Shown in pieces: positions 1 through 11,861 of a DNA stretch of 64,000 bases. The stretch is from Punica granatum. Its lineage: Eukaryota > Streptophyta > Magnoliopsida > Myrtales > Lythraceae. The stretch is from NCBI RefSeq assembly GCF_007655135.1, contig NC_045128.1:19996811-20060810 (forward strand). Reading direction: 5' to 3'. The translations under genes and the position numbers were made by a program. The notes beneath the pieces were generated by a model. The model did not search any database, was not told where the DNA came from, and saw only the letters and a program-made list of their open reading frames with translations. Every line of letters begins with the position of its first letter. Position 1 is the first letter of the stretch.

Positions 1-1190
1 TAGATAATGGTTAGGAGGAATTCTAGATTCCAAATCTAGAGTCAAAACATGAGTTGGCTAATTCAGTGGAAATTCAGTATCACAATACAGAACAACTGTA
101 AAAGCAATCCACACACACGAGATTTGACTCTCTTTGTCAAGTTCTCAAAACAAAGCTGAATGCTAAAACGTTGGCACGTGCTTGTTTGTCTAGGGTAGGA
201 TTTGCATGCCAAAATACCCCGGATTAACAACTTGTTAAAACACGTACACTCGATAATAACAAACACCTTGTCTGTTATTAACATGTTGCGTGTTATCTTT
301 CCGCACCTGTTTGCCATGCGGGTCGAGCCTGATCCCTAGGCCGAATAATATTAGGGTTCAACACCCTAATCATCGATCACAGGGTCCAACGCCCTAATCA
401 ACACTCACAGGGTCCAACGCCCTATTCAGTGAGAGCGTCCATTGAATTTCAGTTCTTCGGTCTTTTCCCTAAACTCACGATGAGTTAGAGTGGAATAATA
501 ACCGAATGCGAAACAACTGGAATTCGACCCTTTTGTAATTTGTATTTATTGTTTTCGAGAGCATTGTAAGGATTTTATTTTGTACATTTATTCTGTAAGA
601 ATTCCAGTCGGTAAGCGAACGGTCCGAGAGTCGAATTAATCGAATCGGTCTAATGCTTGCCCAGATACAAGTAAATCCAAGAACTCGCGGTTCTGGTTCA
701 CGCAGGGATTCAACCTCCATGGTTCGATGAACTGTAACGCAAGATTGTGAACCAACTCCTCGACATACGGGTTTACTTCTCTCTCGGCTTCTCAACCGAC
801 ATCGTTTGGTTCGTCGAATCTCCAGTGTCAAAACGTATGAGCCGAGTGCAACTTAATTCATGCGGTAAATCATAAAACATGCAAGCCTAGCAAACCAGAG
901 TACCGAAAGGGCGTGCGGGATATAGGCCCGCACGTAACATGAACCCCCGAACACGGATTTTTCAGTTCCGTACAGATCAATGCCTTAACAACAAACTAGG
1001 TGTTCCATACCCCTAGACCCGGGTAACTTATCCGCCCTCGACCTTCGGGTCGTAAAATGATAAGTGGCGACTCCTTCTCTCACGCGTGTCCGTCACGCGT
1101 CCCCACGGGAAGGTGGACACACCACCAAGCCGCGCGATCCAAAAGCGCGCAATGCGGGCCCCGACGAGAGTCCACAATCGGGTCCGTACA
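1..1190 (+). mobile_element. Type B LTR, 3' part (left end outside window)
   Basis: This stretch aligns without large gaps to the last 1.19 kb of the complete B LTR at 16629-22998; base 1 corresponds to about 21805. It ends in GGGTCCGTACA at 1190, the B terminus. The next bases return to type A LTR sequence (ACGCTAAGATAG...), as in the uninterrupted A LTR near 39820, so a B element or solo LTR sits inside an A LTR. The predicted target duplication is ACGCT (1191-1195), but the left copy is outside the window. Short ORFs here are not coding. The shared block at 1030-1080 contains a PBS-like TGGCGACTCC (1065-1074). Confidence 0.88.
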
Positions 1191-1634
1191 ACGCTAAGAT
1201 AGTGAACCGATTCCTCGACGCACAAGCCTACTCATCTTTCGGACTCTTGGCCCAACTTGATCAATTCATCGACTTTACGGTGTCAAAACGGGCGAGTCAA
1301 GTGCAACCCTAAATCACGCGGTAAATAAACAAAAACGGCAAGCCTAACAAACTAGAGTACCGAAAGGGCGTGCGGGATATAGGCCCGCAAGTAATAGAAC
1401 CCCTGAATTCGGAATTTTCAGTTCCGCATGACCATTGCCTTAGCATTTAGGTGTACCCCGTACCCCTAGACCCTGGCGACTCAACGGCCCTCGACCTATG
1501 GGTCGTAAATAGTAAGTGGCGACTCCTTCTCACGCGTGTCCGTCGCGTGTCCCCGGAAAGGTGGACACTCCCAAGCCGCGTTGCATAGGCTTCGCGCATG
1601 CGTGCCCCGACGAGATGAAATTCGGGTGCGCACA
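1191..1634 (+). mobile_element. Type A LTR, 3' end
   Basis: This matches the last 440 bp of the A-main 5' LTR (about 39830-40266) and ends in GTGCGCACA at 1634. It holds the shared block with the phrase 'gtgcgggatataggcccgc' and the PBS-like TGGCGACTCC near 1517. The PBS-like GCTTGG(C)... that should follow an LTR is absent. Internal sequence of a B/C-type element begins directly at 1635. It is therefore either a nested LTR inside element C or C's own 5' LTR with the leader deleted. Confidence 0.8.
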
Positions 1635-3215
1635 GCCCCGGCCCAGTATTTACTGCTTTTGGGCTCCGGCCCCGCATTTACCGCTTTTAGGTTTTGACAC
1701 CTCGCATTTACTGCTTTTAGGCTCATCTAAAATTCAAAATCGACTTGGATTCAAATTCATCCAAGCGATACTCCGAGGAGCAATTCTAATCCTTCAACCG
1801 CAAAAGATCACAAGCAACAGCTCCGACGAACAGAGCATGGCCCTACCCACCCGCCACGAAAGTCACTAGCACGGTCACATCTTCGACCGGAGAATGATCC
1901 TTGCCCACCCTCCACTGTGGCCATCAACCAGCCACTGGGGCAACATGCACTCTTCCCTAAACTCTCTTTTACATTCATATGCATTCCCAAACAAGCTCTT
2001 GGCATGAAGGAACCCTTCACGGGCGCACTAGGATAGCCCCGAAGATGCCTTGTTGGTTCTGTCGGAATTGTTCGATTCGTCTATCCTCATGGGATCCGGC
2101 TCCTCGAGCCGTCCCTAGGACGGCTGCGCATGCCAACCTGCAATCGGGGAAAGTACACCTATGCGGCCCCTAGCCACAGTCTGCCCACTCTAGGGTGGCG
2201 ATGACTAGATCTCGGAATTGAGTGTCCCCCACGCGCGGCACCCCATGGGTCGCACGTTGGACAAGGGGATTTTCCTATGGGTCCACCTTACATTTCTTAC
2301 CACATATTCCACCGCATAATCACCTAATGCATCATCTTCTTCGTCATCTCTCACAGGGACATGCCGGGCACAGGCGAAGAATGATACAAAGGTTCACATC
2401 TCCCTGAGAATTCCTCTCGGACCCTTTCCTCATACTTCGACGAGGGAGGTTTCCGACGAATATGTACCCCCCACGAAGCCGAAGATAGAGACAATCGAAC
2501 AAACCGTTCAACCTCGAAGCATGCGTCTCCACTGAGATTGAGCTGCACCTCAGGGCAAATCAGGCCTTCCTCACTGTAAAGACCCATCACCGGCAACATA
2601 CAACGACAAGTCCTAGGGCAGGACACATTCGGCTTCAAGAGTGCCTATCATCCAAGGGGCACCCTCCACGGGAGCGACAATACACGATCGGGAGCGGCGA
2701 TCGCACAAGACTCTCGACACAAGCTACAAAGATCAGGGCATCCCCGTCCAACATTCACGCGGAGGCAACCTTGGTCACCCACATTCCTGGGGCAATTTTG
2801 TTTTCGTTTTAGACAATAGGGGAAAGGACTTGTAAAGTTTGCAAAGACAAAAGACGCGAAGTTCAACTTTCGAGTGCATAAGAATCAGACTTCTGAGAAA
2901 ACCAGCCATCACAAAATTGGGCTAGGACAACGAAGTACATTAAGTCTCCACGGGGCTAAGCAAACAAAAGTGGCCTCGGCGATGCAAAGTCAAGGAGTTT
3001 CAAACAAATATAAGAGGCACAATACAGACTCCGCGGGAAAAACCTGCCAACAAAAAATGAGGCAATGCCGAGGTTCACCAAAAGCACCGACACCCCCAAT
3101 CCAAAAGAAATGAACAAATCCCGATAAAAAGGGAAGCAGCAGTCGCAACTCCTCGACGAAGACAGAACGTAACGCACTCGGAGGTCGAATTATTCGAACC
3201 CTTCGCCCTTGCAAA

Positions 3216-3400
3216 CTCGAGAGGCAAAAGAATCGAGCCTGCTAGGTCGAAAACCCCTTGGGGCGATCTAGGCAAAAGTTAGGGCAAAAGAGAGGCACGA
3301 CTGAAAATCCCGAGGCAGGCGGTCGTGGCAAAAGGAGAGTTCATTCCCTTTAGGTTGAGAGGTTCAGCCCCGAGGCGGGTGACCGTAGCAAAAGGAGAGT
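3216..3400 (+). other. 3'-UTR hairpin/GCAAAAG module block, element C
   Basis: Module 1: arm CTAGGTCG (3242-3249), unpaired AAAA, CCCC-TT-GGGG, arm CGATCTAG (3264-3271, one G:U), then GCAAAAG (3272-3278). Module 2: arm CACGACTG (3296-3303), AAAA, loop, arm CGGTCGTG (3320-3327, one G:U), then GCAAAAG (3328-3334). A weaker third module ends in GCAAAAG at 3388-3394. GCAAAAG spacing is 56 and 60 nt. A preceding CTCGA...TCGAG pair flanks another GGCAAAAG. The same block occurs in B1 and A-main. Function unknown. Confidence 0.75.
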
Positions 3401-4658
3401 AAAATGAGAGATAAACAAAACAGTCACCCTGGGCCTTCGCACACTGCGCGGACCAGGGATCCCCAAGGGAAATGACCAGGTTATCTACTCCAACACGATC
3501 CCTGATCGGCTCTCCTACCGAACTCAACCGTCCAAGGCGGATTCTTCTTCAAGCACAGCGGGCGACCAAGCACGCAATCCAAACAGTTCAAGACAGCCAA
3601 CACCAACCGAAGGACGGAAGAGAAGGGGGTACATCTCACGGCAAGCGTGACCCCGTGTATCCTTTTAGCCTTGGGCAACGTGCTCCCCAAGCTTTCTCTT
3701 TTCTCTTTGTCATTGCACAACTCCAAAATGGGTCACAACCACCCTTCAATCGGCTACCACAAAGCCAAAATCCTAGACATTTCTTTCCGGGAGTCTAGTC
3801 GTAACACTCTGGAAATGACTAGACCGAGGTCTGACCAAATTTGAACAAAATTCCCCATGCGGGTTACAAATGCAGCCGCCCTACGGCACCCTGATGAGAA
3901 GGGTCCTAAGTTCACAGGCGTGTCGAACAACCGATAGAGCCGCTTGGGCACCTTTGAGAACGTCTCGATATGCCCATGTAATCCAACAGGAGCCCCGGAG
4001 GCCTCGCATTGGGGCCTCTGAAAGCGGGACCCCCATTTGCATCACCAAAGCAAAAACTCTCCACGAGTCGCCCAGGCGACCCGAAATTGAAGAGCATGCG
4101 TCACAAACACTTCCTTTTACTTGTGCTTAAAAATCGCTAGTAATTCCATAACTTACTAATGATGTCAGGATCACAGGTACAACAAATGCAAGAACTACGG
4201 CAGACTCTGATTTTCGACCCCTCGGGATACGTAGGCGCTCCACCACAGAGCTTGAGTCCCTCATCGCGCGACCGGGGCATCCCCAGCAAACTACAATCGC
4301 CCCTGCGATAAAGCCGGCACCTGGAAGAGCAACAAGCAATTACCCTAGCAGCAAAGCCGACTTCCGGCAGATCAAACACACCGCCACCCTAGGGGCAAAG
4401 CAACGATGAAACAACTCCATTGCGATGCGCATGGAGCCCCATGGGGCATCTTCTTCCTGACAGACTTATATCTGCCTCACGCGACACGTCGTGCTCTCGA
4501 GGCCCTGGAAATCGTCGAAGGATAAGCCACACCGCCCAAACCAACAATGTTCAAAGAAGGACGAGCGATAAGAGATCATCGTCAGCCGCTGCGCATGAAG
4601 CGGTCCAGATCTGAACGCCAAGCGAGCCGTATCACACAACGCTTTGCGCAAATTCCAA
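3401..4658 (+). other. Element C 3' UTR, no gene
   Basis: Non-coding sequence homologous to B1 26561-27650. It contains the conserved stretch around 4190-4240 (AGACTCTGATT ... GGGATACGTAGGCGCTC). I see no further repeat or ORF of note before the 29-bp array starts at 4659. Confidence 0.6.
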
Positions 4659-4789
4659 ACTTCGAATTCCTGTTCGGGTCCATCCCGGCTTTAAATTCCT
4701 GTTCGGGTCCATCCCGGTTTTAAATTCCTATTCGGGTCCATCCCAGTTTTAAATTCCTAATTTAAATTCCTGTTCGGGTCCATCCCGGT
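4659..4789 (+). repeat. 29-bp tandem array of element C, first part
   Basis: About 4.5 copies of a 29-bp unit made of TTTTAAATTCCTGTT followed by CGGGTCCATCCCGG. Each unit contains CGGG-TCCAT-CCCG, a 4-bp stem with a 5-nt loop. The array is cut by the solo LTR at 4790 and continues at 10375. Confidence 0.92.
4785..4789. repeat. Target-site duplication CCGGT (left copy)
   Basis: CCGGT here and at 10375-10379 flank the solo LTR exactly, as expected for a 5-bp Ty3/gypsy integration. Confidence 0.92.
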
Positions 4790-7539
4790 TGTGCGCACCG
4801 AATTTCATCTCGTCGGGGCATGCATGCGCGCGCCTAAGCAAACGCGGCTTGGGAGTGTCCACCTTCCCGGGGACGCGCGACGGACGCACGTGAGAAGGAG
4901 TCGCCACTTGCCATTTTACGACCCGAAGGTCGAGGGCCGGCAAGTTACCCGGGTCTAGGGGTACGGGGTACACCTAAATGCTAAGGCAATGGTCGTACGG
5001 AACCGGAAATTCCGAATTCGGGGGTTTTATTACGTGCGGGCCTATATCCCGCACGCCCTTTCGGTACTCTAGCTTGCTAGGCTTGCCATTTTGTTTATTT
5101 ACCGCGTGATTTAGAGTTGCGCTCGACTCGCCCGTTTTGACACCGTAAATTCGATGAATTGATCAAGTTGGGCCAAGAGTCCGAAAGATGAGTAGACTTG
5201 TGCATCGAGGAGTCGGTTCACTATCTTAGCGTTACAGTTCATCGAACCGTGATGGTCGATTCCTTGCGTGAACCGAAACCACGAGTATCCAAGCTTACTC
5301 ACCCTTTTGTGGCGATAGACCAACTTAACCGATCCTGCACTCGGACCTCTCGCTCACCGATCGGGGATCCTTACAAGGAAATGAATGAACATACAAATAG
5401 AATCCTCACAATGTTCTCTCGAACAATTACAAAGTATAACCGAATAAGTAAATGGATCCCGATCAGTTTGCATTGGGCCACTATTCCGCTCCGGTTCACC
5501 GTGTATTTTGAATAACCGATAAGTGAATTAAGGCAACGCGGGCTCAAGGAGCCGGGGGTCGGGTCCGATCGATCCAACGGTTTGCAGGAGAATCGGTTGA
5601 TTCCCACCGTAACCGTTAGGTCGATTGAGCTCCCGGGTGATATCTAGATCAGTTTCACACGCCCAATCCAAATTGCCTTTCACATAGGCCGTGTTTGGAG
5701 TGTAACGGTGAATCGAGGCTAGATCCCATTCCGCGCTCGGGTTGCACGCGCTCGGTGAATTAGGAGGCGTTGGACCTCGTGTTTGGTGGTTTGGGGCATT
5801 GGACCCCGTGTAACACGTAACCTATGGGCTCGAGCTCGAATCGCGACAAATCAGCAAAAGCAAGAATAAAACAGAAGAAAACTGATAAAACTGATGAAAT
5901 ACAGACAACAACTGATAAGTATCGGTGAATACAGACGAGTTGTGTATTAGGCCGAATGTACGTGATTTAATCAGTTATTAACCGGGGTTGATTAACAAGC
6001 AATGTATCTAACCTAGGCAAACATAGATGGAGGATTAGAATAGGGTTCTAAGCCAATTACATGTGTGTGTTTGCTTTAAGATTCTTATTCAGTGAGGTGA
6101 CGCTGCGGTTTCACCGAATTAGCCAAACTCATGTTTTGACTCTAGATTGGAATCTATCATTCCGCCTATCCATTATCTAGTGTTTGATTATGCTAGATGT
6201 ATGATTAGTCTGGTTCTTTGTGTTTTGTAACTGAAATAAAATGCTTCCCACCGAATCTACGATAGGAAGATAGAAACACCGAAAGTGAACGGAATGGGCC
6301 GTGCGAATGAGACTCGCACCCGAACGGGTGGCTCTTTTTCATCCATAGGTCGAGATGTTTCCGACTCCCTAGCGCCTAGGGTATCGGTGAATCACGGAAT
6401 GACGGTTATGCCCTTGGATAGTAAAATTGTGATATTCGTATGCAAATTGAAGACCGTGTGACACGAAGGAGTCTAAGGAAGACTCGCACGTCTCGACTCG
6501 AGCCACCTTAAATCGGGCCCGGACTCGAGTCGTAGCACGTGAGTATTTGCTAGACGTCGGTTCTATTCGTGTCGCACGTCTCGGTATTTTGAAATTGTGG
6601 ATTTTTAAAGTAAAAGGGTATTTCCGCCGTTCCATGAACCATCGATGCGTTTACGAATTAATATTTAATTTGTCCAATTATTTAATCCAAGTGATTTAAT
6701 TAACCAAATGACACATCCCATTTCCCGTTCGTGGAATGTTTTAATGATTGAGACCTCAAATCTCAATTGTTACGGATCAATGGAATGATTGTTCGATACT
6801 AACGCATCTAACATACTAATTAACGTGAAACCAACGATTAAATGAAAATTGTGATTACAATCAATTCCAAGAATCGGTTTTGACTGTTTCTTGCATGCAT
6901 AAAACATCAAACACGATGACAACGTGCATTTTTACATAGCCGGTGCCACCATGATCTTAGGAACACAATTAAACATACAAACAAGCACAAACACGATATT
7001 TAGAGGAATCGATAAAACGACACCGACTCATGGGAAGCAAAAAATGTAAAAACTCAGGAAACGACTTGAGTCGGGGAAAGGAGGCCATCCATGGCCCGAG
7101 GAAGCCAAAAGGGGCTCTCGGCCACCTCCCTTGGAGTGAGGCCGAGAGGCTCCCTTGGTTCGCCCGAGCCAACGATGTCTCCTCGACTCCGATTCAAGCT
7201 ATTTCCCGACATGCTAGCACTATATACGATGAAGACATGCATAATGCGATGTAAAAACACATAAAAACATAAACTTGCATGTGAATCGGTCATGGACCGC
7301 CTTATCGCTCCACAAACGCAAGGAAAACGTAAAAGTCCTAACTTCTCTGAGTCGAGAATGATTATACCTAGCCCCGGGATGCGGGAAAGAGTCGGAGAAG
7401 TGGCGAAGGGAGTCGGGAGACTCGGCTGGAACGAACAGACCCGAATCAGTGAAGTCGGGTCGGCGGCAGACCCGACTGGCAGTCCGGCTTGTCGGGGCTG
7501 TACCGGTTGACCGAGATGGAATTTTCGTGCGGGGCCAGT

Positions 7540-8300
7540 TGTATTGGATTCCCAAGAGACCAAGGATCACGTCTGCGGTGGTTTCGGGAGGAGAGCACGC
7601 GTAGATTTTCCGAAAATAAAAAACGAAGTAGGGTCAGTAACAAAAAGACAGACCCAGTCGGGTGAAAACAGACCCGACTGGCACCCGATGAAGAAATGGG
7701 TCCATAGGAGGCTCCCGGTGGTCTTTTGAAGCGAGGTCGGTGGCATTGGACTCCTAACTGACTGAGGATCATGCCTGCAGTGGTTTCGGGAGGATTGGAC
7801 ATGTAGATTTTCTGGAAATAAAAAACAAAGTCGGGTTAGCTAGCAGAAAACAGAACCAACTGGGCGGAACTGACTCGACTGGGCAGATCGGAAAGAAATG
7901 GCTGTCCCGGAGGGTCCCGGTGGTATTTTGCTGCAAGGTTTGTGGCATTGGACTCCTAACTGACTGATGATCATTTCTGCGGTGGTTTCATGAGGATTGG
8001 ACATGTAGATTTTCTGGAAATCAAAAACAAAGTCGGGTTAGCTAGCAGAAAACAGAACCAACTGGGCGGAACTGACCCGACTGGGCAGATCGGAAAGAAA
8101 TGACTGTCCCGGAGGCTCCCGGTGGTATTTTGCTGCAAGGTTTGTGGTATTGGACTCCTAACTGACTGACGATCACGGTGATAGGTGGCTCGTAGTGAGA
8201 TTCAACCCGAGCTGACCTGTATGCTCCTGCAAAGTTCCGGTCAGAAAAGTAAATCAGAGGGACAGACCCGACTGGGCTGTTTGGGTAGAAACGGCTGCAA
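7540..8300 (-). repeat. Roughly 200-bp repeated block in the long A LTR
   Basis: Three to four imperfect copies of a block with the phrases 'ggactcctaactgactga', 'gatttcc/gatttctgg' and 'acccgactggg'. The best pair is about 7738-7940 and 7941-8155. Equivalent copies lie on the plus strand at about 14060-14700. CCAGTCGGGT (7654-7663) and ACCCGACTGG (7672-7681) form a perfect 10-bp inverted repeat with an 8-nt loop. Confidence 0.8.
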
Positions 8301-9109
8301 GGGGGGCTCCCGGTGTTGCACCGAGCTGGCTCGAGTTTCTCCGATTCCTATGGGACTGCTCTTGGTGTTCATGACCAGCTCGTGGTGTGCACACGATTGA
8401 TTTCAACCGGAAATGCAAAGAGAAACCGATAAAAAACTGTGAAAACCCGGTAAAGGGAAAGATTGGGAAAAGGGCGGCCTTGCGCGGTTGAGCGGCTCTC
8501 GGCATGTGACCACCTCGTCACGGGAGAGAGTGAGGGTCATGAGGAACCCTTAGAAAGTGATGGCATGACTCGCCATGGTCGTGGGAAGGAGTGGCGTCGA
8601 AGAAGCCCGGAAAGCCGTGAAACCGTCTAAGGAGCCCGATTCTGGACAGAGCTGGTTCGGGCTGCTGGGAGCTTCAAATCACAAAACTAACACCGGAAAT
8701 GGACTCGGGAGGTCGAATACATGTGGGATATGAAGTTTGGTTGAGCTTGCTTAAGTCGAGAAGGAAGAACTCGCTTAGAAACCGGGAAAACGCCCTAAGG
8801 ATCCGAATCTGGACAGAGCTGGAACGATGTGCTGAGAGCTTCAAATGAAAAATCTAAGGTCGGAAATGGACTTAGGAGGTTGAGAACATGTGGGATATGA
8901 AGTTTGGTCAAGTTTGGATCGGGTTGGATGGCGGTCGCCGGAAAACGGTTGAGTTTTCCGGCAATTTTGCCTTGGTTTCGGGCTGTGCTTTGGCTGTGCG
9001 ATTTCTGAAATAATGCTGAAGTTGAGAGGGTTTGGAGAGGGTTTCCTAGAGTGAGAAAGCTAGAGAGATGATGGAAGTTGAGTTGTGATTAAGTTAATGA
9101 CCTAATAAG

Positions 9110-9119
9110 CTTATATAAG
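9110..9119 (-). promoter_or_regulatory. TATA-box candidate in solo A LTR
   Basis: CTTATATAAG lies about 1.26 kb from the LTR 5' end, in the same context as the TATA candidate at 13136. It is followed in the transcription direction by a pyrimidine-rich tract. Confidence 0.5.
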
Positions 9120-10374
9120 GAGGCTAATGATGCAAAATTAGTGAAATTAAGTGTGCTTTTAAGGGGGATAAAGGGGCTGCCGAATTTTGAAGAGGGGTTA
9201 GGGAGGGGTTTGTGTCACTTAGAGTGTAGGGGAAGCAAGAGGAGAAGTGATGGGAAGTGATGGATGGGAGATATGTGTAAGAAGGTGTAAGAGATATTTG
9301 AATTTGTGTGGTGGAGGGAGCTTCTTGGGTTTGAGCCACCGAACTGAGCCGTGGCTTAGGGATTGAGTCGTGGCTTGGGGTTGAGCCGCGGCTTGGAGGC
9401 TTGGCTTGGCTAAGCTGTGGGTCCCATTCGATTAAGAGAAAAGCCGGAAAAAGCTTGAGACTCGATTGAACGCGCATCCGATCTCCGATGTCCGATTAAT
9501 TTATGGATTTGGAATGCTTGAACGAAAAGGATTTGAATGAGCCTAATATCGCCATGCGTCGTGTGAACGAACGTTCGGGCGACTCGGCGTGGAATTGAGT
9601 GTCCCCGGTCCCCGATTGCTCTTCGTGCATCCTGACATTCGTTTTGGCGATCCTTTTGCCCCGTGAGGGATCGTTGGCTCGTCGCCCTCGGTCGGGGACC
9701 GTTGGCCTGGGAAGACCTAGGGACTTTGACCGGGGTTTTCTCAGTGTTCCCTGGATGTCTCAAGGTGCTCGGGGATCGTAGTGAGGTGCTCGGAGATCGT
9801 TGTGATCTCTGTTTTCCGTGGAAGTACCCCGAAGGCTCACCGGGAGACGTTCGTGACCACTGAAACGTCCCTCGGGAAACCGAGTCGAGTTCCGGAAGGT
9901 CATCTGAAGCTTGTTCCCCGACCCTGGTGGTCCCTGGGTGCCTGTAGGCCCGTTTTGGGAGGCCGTCTACTTGTCAGTGGAGCGGGCCACGGGAGTTCTG
10001 TCAGAAAAGGCGTCCGTGAGAGATCGGGGTGTCCTGGCTCATGTGGCTTGCCCCGGAAATGCGTCCGGACGTGTCGTTGGTCACTTTGGTACTGAAAGGG
10101 ATTTTTGGAATCCCATATTGGGCACCTTTCGGTGCTTCGGTGACTTGATGATAAATAGTGCCACAGTGCCAGCCCCGTCATTTTGGGGATTCCTTGTTCG
10201 TTCATTCTTCTGATGGCTTTCCTCCGCTTTTCTCAGTGACCTAGCTCTTTCTCCTATTGCTCATGACCCCGTGCCCGCCTATTTGCCTCTGATTGCCGGG
10301 TGATGAATAATGTCCCGGGCTTCGGTCGGGAATCCTCGTGTGGGAAGCCGGTGGGCCAAAATGGGGTGCTGACA

Positions 10375-11715
10375 CCGGTTTTAAATTCCTGTTCGGGTCC
10401 ATCCCGGTTTTAAATTCCCGTTCGGGTCCATCCCGGTTTTTAAATTCCCGATCGGGTCCATCCCGGTTTTAAATTCTTGTTCGGGTCTATCTCGGTTTTA
10501 AATTCCTGTTCGGGTCCATCTCGGTTTCTGGTCCATCCCGGTTTTTAATTCCTGTTCGGGTCCATCCCGGTTTTTAAATTCCCGTTCGGGTCCATCCCGG
10601 TTTTTAAATTCCCGTTCGGGTCCATCTCGGTTTTAAATTCCTGTTTGGGTCCATCCCGGTTTTAAATTCATGTTCGGGTCAGTCCCGGTTTTAAATTCAT
10701 GTTCGGGTCAGTCCCGGTTTTAAATTTCTGTTCGGGTCCATCCCGATTTTAAATTCCTGTTCGGGTCCATCACAGGTTTTAAATTCCTGTTCGAGTCCAT
10801 CCCGAGTTTAAATTCCTGTTCGGGTCCATCCCGGTTTTATTCCTGTTCGGGTCCATCCCGATTTTAAATTCCTGTTCGGGTCCATCCCTGTTTTAAATTC
10901 CTGTTCGGGTCCATCCCAATTTTTAAATTCTTGTTCAGGTCCATCTCGGTTTTAAATTCCTGTTCGGGTCCATCCCGGTTTTTAAATTCCTGTTCGGGTC
11001 CATCTCGGTTTTAAATTCCTGTTCGGGTCCATCCCGGTTTTAAATTCCTGTTCGGGTCCATCCCGGTTTTAAATTCCTGTACGGGTTCATCCCGGTTTTA
11101 AATTACTGTTCAGGTCTATCCTGGTTCATGCATTCGGGTCCATTCCGGTCATTCAGGTCTATCCTGGTTCATGCAATCGGGTCCATCCCGGTCATTCAGG
11201 TCTATCCTGGTTCATGCATTCGGGTCTATCCCGGTCATTCAGGTCTATCCCGATCATTCAGGTCTATCCTGGTTCATGCATTCGGGTCCATCCCGGTCAC
11301 ATTCAGGTCTATCCTGGTTCATGCATTCGGGTCCATCCCGGTCATTCAAGTCTATCCTGGTTCATGCATTCGGGTCCATCCCGATCACATTCGGGTCTAT
11401 CCCGGTCACATTCAGGTCCATCCTGGTTCATGCATTCGGGTCTATCCCGATCACATTCAGGTCCATCTTGGTTCATGCATTCGGGTCCATCCCGGTTTTA
11501 CATTCATGTTCGGGTCCATCCCGGTTTTAAATTACTGTTCGGGTCTGTCCCGGTTTTAAATTACTGTTCGGGTCCATCCCTGTTTTAGATTCCTGCTCGG
11601 GTCTATCCCGGTTCTAATTTCTTGTTCAGGTCTACCCTAGTTTCTTTCAGGTCTATCCTGTTTTCGTCGGGTCCATCCCGGTTTCTTTCGGGTCTGTCCC
11701 GGTCTTAATTTCCAG
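10375..11715 (+). repeat. Tandem arrays of element C, second part
   Basis: 10375-11115 holds about 25 copies of the 29-bp unit (TTTTAAATTCCTGTT + CGGGTCCATCCCGG). From 11127 to about 11500 a 43-bp higher unit takes over, alternating CGGGTCCATCCCGG and CAGGTCTATCCTGG after 'catgcatt' or 'tcatt'. It then decays back to the 29-bp type. The hairpin arms co-vary: CGGG/CCCG versus CAGG/CCTG. Open frames in all three phases (11128-11588) come from the repeat and are not genes. Confidence 0.92.
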
Positions 11716-11861
11716 CGTAATGTCCCGACATGTCCAAACAAGGTGAGAGCAGCAGCGGGGAGGGGACGGTATCAGAACTGTCGCTGGGCCCAAAAAGGGG
11801 ATGCTTATTATGGTCTTTGGCTACATCCTCTAATTGAGCATGCAACCAAAGAAGGGCAAGC
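11716..11861 (+). other. Element C 3' end with polypurine tract
   Basis: This is the short region between the array and the 3' LTR. It ends in AAAGAAGGGCAAGC directly before TGTCAGC at 11862, matching AAAGAGGGGCAAGC at the same place in B1 (29040-29053). It is the expected plus-strand priming site and shows that 11862 starts a 3' LTR. Confidence 0.78.

Larger units (their letters stand above)
1635..4789 (+). mobile_element. Element C internal region, left part (non-coding)
   Basis: Collinear by eye with the internal region of B1 from about 24560 to 27620. It begins with degenerate TTTACTGCTTTT/GGGCTCCGGCCCC units (1640-1730), as in B1 at 24530-24660. The hairpin modules at 3216-3400 match B1 26360-26560. 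The motif GGGATACGTAGGCGCTC (4224-4240) matches B1 27381-27397. No gag or pol similarity is visible in any frame; the longest ORF is under 120 codons. It is the body of a non-autonomous element, interrupted at 4790 by a solo LTR and resuming at 10375. Confidence 0.75.
4790..10374 (-). mobile_element. Solo type A LTR (long form), minus orientation
   Basis: 5585 bp from TGTGCGCACC to GGGGTGCTGACA, flanked by CCGGT on both sides. No internal sequence, PBS or PPT is present, so it is a solo LTR left by LTR-LTR recombination. On the minus strand the order is: start at 10374, TATA candidate near 9119, a repeated block of about 200 bp (7540-8300), CTAG|GTATAA donor-like site near 7367, and the shared 3' block at 4800-5110. 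It is about 630 bp longer than the A-main and D LTRs. All ORFs in it are chance reading frames. Confidence 0.92.

Noticed and set aside
11128..11588. Three overlapping HSGPSRS/GSIPV-type ORFs
   Set aside because: The 43-bp repeat unit cycles through all frames; not a protein gene.
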